DNA from: an uncultured Collinsella sp.
GTDB lineage: Bacteria > Actinomycetota > Coriobacteriia > Coriobacteriales > Coriobacteriaceae
NCBI GenBank assembly: GCA_900541855.1
Contig: UQLD01000027.1
Location: 1-27,549 of the forward strand
Reading direction: 5' to 3'
DNA: 27,549 bases
Position 1 is the stretch's first letter, and every line of letters starts with the position of its first letter. A program made the translations under genes and the position numbers. This document shows positions 16,784-23,917 of the stretch, piece by piece. The notes beneath the pieces are model-generated. The model did no database searches. It was not told the DNA's origin and saw only the letters and a program-made list of their open reading frames with translations.

Positions 16784-17929
16784 ATGCCCTGTAATCAATT
16801 CCCGTCGACCCAGCGCCGTAAAGCGTGGGGCCGCATCACGATCTTATTCGCGCTCATCACTCTAGCGGTCACCGCGCTTCCCACGGCGTCGTTCGCCGGC
16901 ACGGACACCGCAGGCAACGTACTTGCGACCGACAATGACGCCAATTCGTCCGGCGTCGAAGGTGACCTGTACTGGGCAGGTCAGGCCCTCAACTTGGACG
17001 ATGCGTCCATCGGCCGCGACATAATTGCAGCAGGCGAGAGCCTCTCCATCCGCGACTGCACGGTGGGCGGCGCCGTCCGCTTGGCGGCACGCACTATCGA
17101 TATCGCCAAGACCACGGTTGATGGCAGCGTCACGGTCGTCGGTCAGCACGTTGTGCTCAATTCCGACAGCACCGCCAACTGTTTTTACGCGATAGGCGAG
17201 ACGGTTGCCCTGCGCGGCTCTACCAAGTCGGCAGCGCTTGCGGGCGACACGGTGACCATCGATGGCACCGTCGAGGGCGATGTCGAGGTTTGGGCCGACA
17301 AGCTCATCCTGGGCAAGAACGCCCACATCACCGGCACCGTGAACGCGCACGTCTCCGAGGACCCCGAGCGTGCCGCAGGAGCCGAGGTAGGCGCGCTCAA
17401 GATCGACCGCACCGAGAACGAGGATACTTCCACCGTTAACGATGTCATCGGCGGTATCGTCGCCGCGGCACTCTCGACCTGCTTTGTCGCTCTGCTGCTC
17501 GAGCTCGTCTTTCCGCGCGCGACCGCCAGCGCCGCCGGCATGCTCCACCAGCGCCCCATACCCCTGTGGGTGAGCGGTCTTCTGGGCACGATTGCTATCG
17601 TCCCCGCCGTCCTACTGCTAATTATCTCTATCGCTAGTCTGTCGCTTGCCGGAGCCCTCTTGTGCGGCGTTATCGGCATCGCGTTGGTGTCGAGTGCCTT
17701 TGCGGGGTGCGCGATCTCCCGCATGGTCGGACACAACCAAAACCGCTACGCCATGGCAGCCGTGGGCGGCGTAATCGCAGGCGCCCTCACGGGGCTTCCC
17801 CTCGTAGGTGACTTCATCAGCGGCGTAGCCTTTGTCTTTATGCTCGGCTACGTTATCCAGATCATCTGGCGCAACGCCCACCTCAAGCCGCAGCAGCCGG
17901 CTAACATGCCAGGACTCCCCACCGCTTAG
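16784..17929 (+). CDS. Exported membrane protein with bactofilin-like beta-repeats
   Basis: A 381-residue protein. The N-terminus has a signal peptide (basic stretch, hydrophobic core, then ASFA before GTDTAG, cleavage near residue 38). Residues of about 55-190 are short repeats such as DLYWAGQALNLDDASIGRDI and GTVEGDVEVWADKLILGKNA, resembling the beta-helix of bactofilin/polymer-forming proteins. The C-terminal ~150 residues hold four hydrophobic segments and end in a short polar tail. The domain order implies the repeats face outward, unlike classical cytoplasmic bactofilins. The ATG at 16784 has GAAGGA about six bases upstream and is preferred over a frame opening at 16736. A strong terminator follows. 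The function is unknown; an envelope role is inferred. Confidence 0.88.
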   Translation: MPCNQFPSTQRRKAWGRITILFALITLAVTALPTASFAGTDTAGNVLATDNDANSSGVEGDLYWAGQALNLDDASIGRDIIAAGESLSIRDCTVGGAVRLAARTIDIAKTTVDGSVTVVGQHVVLNSDSTANCFYAIGETVALRGSTKSAALAGDTVTIDGTVEGDVEVWADKLILGKNAHITGTVNAHVSEDPERAAGAEVGALKIDRTENEDTSTVNDVIGGIVAAALSTCFVALLLELVFPRATASAAGMLHQRPIPLWVSGLLGTIAIVPAVLLLIISIASLSLAGALLCGVIGIALVSSAFAGCAISRMVGHNQNRYAMAAVGGVIAGALTGLPLVGDFISGVAFVFMLGYVIQIIWRNAHLKPQQPANMPGLPTA

Positions 17930-17946
17930 CCACCAACCACCACAAA

Positions 17947-17967
17947 GGTGCCAGGTTACTTTGCACC
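17947..17967 (-). repeat. Left copy of the GGTGCAAAGTAACCTG repeat
   Basis: Read on the minus strand this is GGTGCAAAGTAACCTG followed by GCACC, so its ends are short inverted repeats. The same 16 bases recur on the plus strand at 23828-23843, beyond the surface-protein genes. Confidence 0.85.
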
Positions 17968-17975
17968 AACAAACG

Positions 17976-18019
17976 AAGCGGGGCACTCGGTCATGTCGAC
18001 CGGGTGCCCCGCTTTTCTT
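17976..18019 (+). terminator. Strong terminator, possibly bidirectional, between convergent genes
   Basis: AAGCGGGGCAC (17976-17986) pairs with GTGCCCCGCTT (18004-18014), with further pairing CGGTC/GACCG inside. It is followed on the plus strand by TTTTCTT. It ends the bactofilin-like gene and may also stop transcripts from the pilin gene arriving on the minus strand. Confidence 0.88.
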
Positions 18020-18120
18020 GGAGGGTTCTCTAGTAACTTTTTCAAAACCAATGATCATCAGGTCGGTAGGCCTGTGCGTCACTCGCTACGGAGGCAGCAC
18101 GCCATTAAGCAGGGGGGCAA

Positions 18121-19782
18121 TTATTTTTCACGACGACCGCCTCCCCGCTTGATGACGAGCGCGACAACAATAGCCGCCACTCCGATGGCAGCCAAAGCCG
18201 CCACCAGCACCAACGTTCTATCTCCCATCGAGGGCATAAAGCCTCGACTTGCTTCTTTGCTTGGAGTGTTGAGCACCGACAGTTCAATCGAACCCGTCCC
18301 GGCATCAGCGGTATCAACCCGCAGAGGGCTTTCGGCCGACACGGTCACCTTGGGCTTCGCGGCTGCAACCTGTTTAACGTCCAATCCCTCGGACGTAACC
18401 GTTACCGTTCGCTTGCCCTCAAAGGCGGTGTATCCCTTGGGAGCCGCGACCTCTTCGACGGTGTAGACACCCGCGTCCACACCGCTCAATTCCACATGGC
18501 CGTCCGCGCCCGTGGTGACGCACGCGGCGGCATCCGTCGACCACGAGCCGTCGGTCGTTAGGATGCGCCCGCGGTCATCGATGATGCGCAGCTTGGCGCC
18601 CGCGAGCGGTTTATCGTCCGAGCTTGAGCGCTTGATCAGACTGAGTCCCCAGGTGTAGGCGCACGCGTCATCGCTCGGCGTGCGGGTGAAGCCGGCGTCG
18701 CCGGACTGGTCGGCGAGAGGAGAGCGCGGGTAGCGCAGGCAGACCTCGTTGGGGTTGCCCTTGGTAGCGCCCCTATTGCAGCTGGCCCCCAACGGCGCAT
18801 CGTAGACAGCAACCACGCGGGCGCCCGCGGTGAAGGCGTCGACCCCGCCGAGCGCGGCGACGAGGTCGCCGGTGCGCACGGTGAAGGTCTTACCGTCGAC
18901 CGCCACCTTGGTGGCGCACTGGGCCGTGATGTCGGTCCAGCCCTTCGCGGGCTCGGTGCCGACGCGGCCGTCCTTGTCGGTCTGGACCGCGTCGAAGCCG
19001 CCGTCCGCGCCCGCCGCCACGTACACGCGCATGCTCGCGGCGACCTTGGAGGGGTCGAGCCCCGCGCTCATGGTGTCGACGAACCGCACCGTATAGGTGT
19101 CGTAGGCCGTGAGGCCCGCCGGGACCGTGGCAGAGAGGCGCCAGTACAGGTCGTCGGCGACCGTGGCGTCGGCGGCCTTCTGCCAGGCGGCGGCGCTGTC
19201 CTCCAGCACGTGCTTGGACACCTTGGGGGTCGCGGCCTTGGGCTTGACGGTGACGGCGCTGCCGCCCACCAGGGCCATGATCGGCGCGGTGCCGGCCTCG
19301 TCCTGGTCGATGGCGTCGTCGTCGGCGACGATGAGCCAGTAGCCACAGGGCAGCTCGGCCGCCATACCCGCGTTGAGGGGAACAGAAGCGGCACCTGCAT
19401 TGCAAATCGCACAGGCGAGCCTTGCCGCCAGAGCGGTCGACATATGTCCGTCGGCATTCAGCCACTCGGCAGCCTCTTGCGCCGTCGATGCCGAGCTATC
19501 AAACCCCGCATCATAAAGAACGGGAAGGACAGCCTGACGAGCTGCATCGCTCGCCCACGCCAAGTCCGTCGCGACCTTTTGATCGAAGCCGGCTTTATCG
19601 GTAACAGTTGCCGAAAAGAGCTGGTATGCATCGTATTGCGTCGCGACGTCGCCGCCAATCGTGATGGCTCCGGCATCGGCAGCACGGGCCGTCTCGGGCG
19701 ACGCGGCAAAAGCGAGGATAGTCGTCATGGCCACCATCATGACGGTCAACAAGCGGCGGTGCAGTTTACTCACGGCGACCAT
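18121..19782 (-). CDS. SpaA/SpaH-like isopeptide-forming pilin with a deviant sorting signal
   Basis: A secreted, wall-directed fimbrial protein of 553 residues. It has an N-terminal signal peptide (TARA before ADAG). The first pilin domain ends in VTVKPKAATP (about 177-186), where a polymerising lysine would sit. An isopeptide D2-type domain (DTYTVRFVDTMSAGLD) is followed by a CnaB/SpaA domain from WGLSLIKRS to YTVEEVAAPKGY. The C-terminus has the layout of a cell-wall sorting signal, but with MPSMG instead of LPxTG, then a hydrophobic span and RGGGRREK. The start is uncertain: ATG 19782 or GTG 19773. The GTG lies across the stop of the adhesin gene, so the two are translationally coupled. 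No sortase gene lies nearby. Confidence 0.9.
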   Translation of the reverse strand: MVAVSKLHRRLLTVMMVAMTTILAFAASPETARAADAGAITIGGDVATQYDAYQLFSATVTDKAGFDQKVATDLAWASDAARQAVLPVLYDAGFDSSASTAQEAAEWLNADGHMSTALAARLACAICNAGAASVPLNAGMAAELPCGYWLIVADDDAIDQDEAGTAPIMALVGGSAVTVKPKAATPKVSKHVLEDSAAAWQKAADATVADDLYWRLSATVPAGLTAYDTYTVRFVDTMSAGLDPSKVAASMRVYVAAGADGGFDAVQTDKDGRVGTEPAKGWTDITAQCATKVAVDGKTFTVRTGDLVAALGGVDAFTAGARVVAVYDAPLGASCNRGATKGNPNEVCLRYPRSPLADQSGDAGFTRTPSDDACAYTWGLSLIKRSSSDDKPLAGAKLRIIDDRGRILTTDGSWSTDAAACVTTGADGHVELSGVDAGVYTVEEVAAPKGYTAFEGKRTVTVTSEGLDVKQVAAAKPKVTVSAESPLRVDTADAGTGSIELSVLNTPSKEASRGFMPSMGDRTLVLVAALAAIGVAAIVVALVIKRGGGRREK

Positions 19783-22700
19783 CTCGATCATGACCACGGT
19801 GGCGACGAGCATGCATCCACGTCGCGGCAAAACACAACAGCGAAGCGCCGGCAAGATATGTCATAGTCAAGCCAGCCCCGCCCGCCTCAGGTAGCGTAGT
19901 CGAGTACTTGTTGGTAAAGGTCGGCGGATTCTGAGAGCCATCGTTATAGGTAACTAGGGCGTCGAGCTGGTCCGTGCCATTAGTTACCTTAACCGTGACG
20001 TTGTACACGGTCCTGTCATAGGTGATGTGATCTTTAACATGGTCGACGGCGCCCTCGGGCTCGACCTCGGAGATGGTGTAGGTATAGGTTCCCGCCTTGT
20101 TGTACTTGACGTCAAAGGAGACATTTCCCTTGTCATTATTGGTCACCGTCTGGAGCACCTTGCCCTCGGCGTCCTTGAGCACGAACGAGAACTGCCCCGC
20201 CTTGAAAGTGCCACCTTCAAGCACTTTCTTTGCTTTAATAACCGCAGAGCCCGTTAGGCGATTGTCGTAGATCCAGATCTCGTCCTTTTTGTCATCGCCG
20301 ATGATTTCGGAGTCTTTGACGATGCTCTTCGCTTTATTGAGCTCAGTTTGATACTCCTCATCGTCAGCATTACCCTTAAGCATGATCCACGTGGGCGCCG
20401 CCGCGGCATAGCCGTCAGGCGCTTTCGTCTCCACGAGCTGGTAAAGCACGCAATTTACCATCGCCTTGTCTTCTGCGCCAAACGAGATTTTGCCGTTGGC
20501 GTCGGTGGGGGCGGCTTCAAACTTAGTCCTTGCATTCTCGATACCCACCGTTGCAACCTGGTCCATATTCACGCTGTAGAGCGTAAACTCCGCACGCTCG
20601 AGCGTCGCACCGACCTGCTGGGCGTCACACTTGGTCATCGTGATGCCGTAGCCGTTGCCACCTGCGCTGGCAGAAGCTTTTTTAATTTCCCATGTTTGAT
20701 CATCAGTCGCAGAACCGTCCTTCACACCCGTAAGCATGGCGGTATTGGATAGAGGAACCTTGTTGCCAGGGTTTCCGGTCGGGATAACCTCATACTCGAC
20801 CTGGAGGTATTTCTTGTCGGGTACCTTAAGCGTCAACTTCGTACGCGAGCCAGTTTCATCCTTGACCTGCTCCACCTTCGACGAATAGTCCTTATCAGCC
20901 AGCGGTGACCAGGCACCATACACCCACTCATAGACCTTAAGCGTCGACGGCACCAGCGTGCACTTGGCATCCATGGTATCGACGAGCTCAAGGAAGTCGG
21001 TGCCGTTTTTAAGGGCAACGGCAGACTCGTTAACAAGAACGGTGTACTTAATGCGGTTGCTACTACTGACCTGTTCACCAGTCTTTTTGATAACGTTGTT
21101 CTTGATGGTGACGGTGCCACTGCCGGATTCGAACTTCTTGCTTCCCGACTCGGCGCTGGCCTTGTTGGTGAACTTCACCTCGTTTGTGGAGGTATCGAGC
21201 CCACCGCGCTTGACCGCCGTCTTGTACGTGAGCTTTGCGTAGCCGGCATAGCTTTCAAGCTCAGTCGTGGGGATGGAGAAGGTGACCGTATTGCCGTTGC
21301 GGCTGACGTTGTCGGCGGCGAGCGTCCGACCCGTAACGGCCTCCTTGGCCTCGCCTCCGCGATGAAGCCCCGTATGTTTATCATAGGGGTTCTGCACGAG
21401 CGTATACTTTGCGGAATTCGCAACATAGCTCATACCATCCGGAAGGCTATCAACGATATTCAGCGGTTTCCCGCCCAGCTTTCCAGCTCCATAGTATTCG
21501 AACTCGCCATTTGCGCCCTTATTACCCTTTTGGCGGTTTGCATACACCGTCCAGTCGACGATCCAGGCGCCCTTCTCATCCGAGCCGTCAACGGTATGCC
21601 AATCGAAGTTCTCAACCCAAGACACCTTCGACTCCGTTTCCGGCTTCTCGACCGCGGGCGCCGTTTCTTGGTTGACAACGTACTTGACGGGTTCGGTGAA
21701 CGGCCACTGTAGTCTCAGGCCCGGTGCTTCGACCGCTGCGAAGTTTGAGTACCAGCCCGACAGCGCTTCTGATGTGGTGTCGTAGGTGATAACGGCGTAG
21801 TCCTCGTTCTCGAGAGCGGCTTTCACGTTGTCGGTAACGATGATTTTGAGGTCGTAGTTTTTCTTTGTTTCATTACCCGGATAGCTGGTCGTTGGTCTCC
21901 AGTCGGTGCCCGGAACCAGCTTGGTATTGCCGATTTTAATGGTAATGGAGTTTTCGTCGACACCAAGCTTCTGCGACCATGCCGACTGAAACGTGTCCTT
22001 CACCGTCACCTCGCCTGGATGGGCCGCATTGACGATCGCCTTCAGCGCGACCTTCGTCTCCCACGTCGCCCTGCCCGTCGTCGCCGCCTCATCGTATCTC
22101 ACGAGCCTCTTGGCGATCGGCACAACACCCGTCAGCTGCGGCGTGAAACTGCCATCATCGCTACCGGAAACGGAGCCTCCGCGCTCGATGGCCGCGCTGT
22201 TGTGCACAGTGTCGTACGAGCTCGTGTCGTTCATCTTGGTGTGATAAACGATGCAGTAGGTGGCGTACTTATCCTCAAGGTTGTTCGGGAACGTATAGGA
22301 AAAGGAATTATCCTTAGGTTCAAGTTTTCTTTCACAAATCTTGACTCCGCTCGCCTCCGAGTCGCCTTTGTAAACCGTAAAGTTGCCCGTATACGTCTGT
22401 TTTCCGTCCAGATTATCAGTGAACATGTAGCCGCTCATGTCGGCCTTGAGCTTGCCTTGGTTGAGCTTGACCGTCCACTTGATGTCCGACGGCGTGCCTG
22501 AGCCATTGGACTTCTTGATCATGTCATAGCCGAATGTAACAGGCTCAGCCGTAGCTGTTCTGTTATCGCTGTCGCTTGAGCCAGCCCAATTCCACGTTGC
22601 CGTATTCTCAGCTTTGATCAAATCGCCGCCGTTCGCGGCAACGCCGCTCTTCAGCACCGTATCGTACGTGATCGTGTGGTTGCCCTGGGAAAGGTTGCCC

Positions 22701-23494
22701 AGGCTGTCGAGGGTTACGACCTGGCCGTCGATCATCGGCTGGGAGTCAAGCTTCTTGCCGTCGAGCTTGAAACTGTCGTTCACAAAGTCGAAGTTGTCGC
22801 CCAGCGTATCAGTGAAGCTAACGTCCGTAGCATACGACTCTACGGTAAGCGTAACAGTCCAGGTAACCTTGGCCACGCCATCTGCGCCCTGGGAGAAGGT
22901 CCCCGACTTCGTCCCCGTGACTTTGCCGTCCTTGGTAGGGATTTTGATCGTTCCCACACCAGGGAACACGACAGATGCGCTGCTGCCTGAGCCGGTGCCC
23001 TTGCCTGCAAGCTCGAACGAGAAATTGGCTCCGACATAAATCTCCGCAGGGTTTGACGCAAGCCAGTTTTTGTCAAACGCAAAGATGACCTTATTGTCCT
23101 TAATCTTCCACGTGCCAGCCTTGGCGGCAGTGGCTTCCGGACCCTCCATGAGGTCGCCGCCGTCGTTGTCGTAAACGACAATGGTGTCGGGCAGCTTATA
23201 GACAGCGATGTTCTTCTCGGGCGTAGGCGCCTTGCCGCCTTTGAATTGTGCCGAGAAAGCTCCATAGAGCGTCGAAGTGGACGTTACGGGATCCTCGAGC
23301 TTTTGAGTGTGGTGCTCATCGGTATACAGCCTGACATCAACCGTCGCCGTATCCCCATCGATCGCAATCGGATCGGGCTTCGCAACGTCATCGGCGCGCA
23401 CGGGGGATGCGCCGTGAAAAACTGCGGCGGTGAGGCTAATCAAAATGAAGATCAGGGCCGCCATACCAAGCGACCGCGAGCGGTGTGCGTCCAT
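19766..23494 (-). CDS. Large LPEAG-anchored surface adhesin with isopeptide domains
   Basis: A 1242-residue exported protein with a signal peptide (cleavage near VRA-DD, residue ~34). The N-terminal region looks like the collagen-binding-type Ig folds of Gram-positive adhesins (YKLPDTIVVYDNDGG, TWKIKDNKVIFAFD, VSFTDTLGDNFDFVNDSF). Several similar repeats follow (VDSLPDGMSYV, ELVDTMDAKCTLV). A SpaA-like domain around 940-1050 (LYQLVETKAPDGYA) and an FctA/T1-pilin-like linkage domain at about 1075-1195 (GTYTYTISEVEP, ITYDRTVYNVTVKV) precede the sorting signal LPEAGG at 1201, a hydrophobic span and a basic tail. It is probably the tip or ancillary pilin of a fimbria whose shaft is the next gene. 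The ATG at 23494 has AGGGA six bases upstream. GC content (about 45-55% in samples) is well below the neighbours. Confidence 0.92.
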   Translation of the reverse strand: MDAHRSRSLGMAALIFILISLTAAVFHGASPVRADDVAKPDPIAIDGDTATVDVRLYTDEHHTQKLEDPVTSTSTLYGAFSAQFKGGKAPTPEKNIAVYKLPDTIVVYDNDGGDLMEGPEATAAKAGTWKIKDNKVIFAFDKNWLASNPAEIYVGANFSFELAGKGTGSGSSASVVFPGVGTIKIPTKDGKVTGTKSGTFSQGADGVAKVTWTVTLTVESYATDVSFTDTLGDNFDFVNDSFKLDGKKLDSQPMIDGQVVTLDSLGNLSQGNHTITYDTVLKSGVAANGGDLIKAENTATWNWAGSSDSDNRTATAEPVTFGYDMIKKSNGSGTPSDIKWTVKLNQGKLKADMSGYMFTDNLDGKQTYTGNFTVYKGDSEASGVKICERKLEPKDNSFSYTFPNNLEDKYATYCIVYHTKMNDTSSYDTVHNSAAIERGGSVSGSDDGSFTPQLTGVVPIAKRLVRYDEAATTGRATWETKVALKAIVNAAHPGEVTVKDTFQSAWSQKLGVDENSITIKIGNTKLVPGTDWRPTTSYPGNETKKNYDLKIIVTDNVKAALENEDYAVITYDTTSEALSGWYSNFAAVEAPGLRLQWPFTEPVKYVVNQETAPAVEKPETESKVSWVENFDWHTVDGSDEKGAWIVDWTVYANRQKGNKGANGEFEYYGAGKLGGKPLNIVDSLPDGMSYVANSAKYTLVQNPYDKHTGLHRGGEAKEAVTGRTLAADNVSRNGNTVTFSIPTTELESYAGYAKLTYKTAVKRGGLDTSTNEVKFTNKASAESGSKKFESGSGTVTIKNNVIKKTGEQVSSSNRIKYTVLVNESAVALKNGTDFLELVDTMDAKCTLVPSTLKVYEWVYGAWSPLADKDYSSKVEQVKDETGSRTKLTLKVPDKKYLQVEYEVIPTGNPGNKVPLSNTAMLTGVKDGSATDDQTWEIKKASASAGGNGYGITMTKCDAQQVGATLERAEFTLYSVNMDQVATVGIENARTKFEAAPTDANGKISFGAEDKAMVNCVLYQLVETKAPDGYAAAAPTWIMLKGNADDEEYQTELNKAKSIVKDSEIIGDDKKDEIWIYDNRLTGSAVIKAKKVLEGGTFKAGQFSFVLKDAEGKVLQTVTNNDKGNVSFDVKYNKAGTYTYTISEVEPEGAVDHVKDHITYDRTVYNVTVKVTNGTDQLDALVTYNDGSQNPPTFTNKYSTTLPEAGGAGLTMTYLAGASLLCFAATWMHARRHRGHDRDGRRE

Positions 23495-23644
23495 AGTTGT
23501 CCCTTAATTCCTACAACACAGTGTGGAATACGGCGAATCGTCGGATCGAACACAAGCCCCAACATCTACGAGAACCTACCTAGCGCATTGCAAGAACCCA
23601 TTGGGGGGCAACTTCTAAGACGGTTCGTCTATGCCACAATGCAT

Positions 23645-23674
23645 AAAATACAATATAGATAACAGTCATGTAAA
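23645..23674 (-). promoter_or_regulatory. Possible promoter of the adhesin-pilin operon
   Basis: On the minus strand TTTACA (23674-23669) and TATTTT (23650-23645) are spaced by 18 bases, giving a leader of about 145 bases. The region is so AT-rich that other choices are possible. Confidence 0.35.
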
Positions 23675-23827
23675 CCGCTGGTAAAGAGGTCTTTTAATGT
23701 AATACCAGTTGATATTTATCTGTTAACGGTTTTGTATCAAAGCGGTTATATCCTGTGGAATTATGTATATGTTTAAACAACTTTACTTTGGCTGGAAAGC
23801 CGCTCGGGGGATAACCTCCTCCACCGT

Positions 23828-23855
23828 GGTGCAAAGTAACCTGTCCCCTTGCACC
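23828..23855 (+). repeat. Right copy of the GGTGCAAAGTAACCTG repeat
   Basis: GGTGCAAAGTAACCTG at 23828-23843 is followed after seven bases by GCACC, so GGTGCAA and TTGCACC form a 7-bp hairpin. It is in the opposite orientation to the copy at 17947-17967, and the pair brackets the two surface-protein genes. Confidence 0.85.
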
Positions 23856-23892
23856 AAAAAGGGCGCCGACCATTGCGGTCGACGCCCTTTCT
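23856..23892 (-). terminator. Intrinsic terminator after typA
   Basis: Bases 23858-23871 pair with 23877-23890 (14 bp, one wobble, five-base loop). The minus-strand exit has a T-run. It insulates typA from the surface operon. Confidence 0.9.
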
Positions 23893-23917
23893 TGTTAGTC
23901 GCTATAAAGCCCAGCGC

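Larger units (their letters stand above)
23495..23917. other. AT-rich upstream region of the surface operon
   Basis: About 420 bases without a gene. Bases 23630-23790 are very AT-rich compared with the rest of the window. They contain scattered inverted motifs (AACCGCT at 23673-23679 versus AGCGGTT at 23740-23746; CTGGTA at 23678-23683 versus TACCAG at 23703-23708). The right part holds the 16-bp repeat and the typA terminator. Confidence 0.7.
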
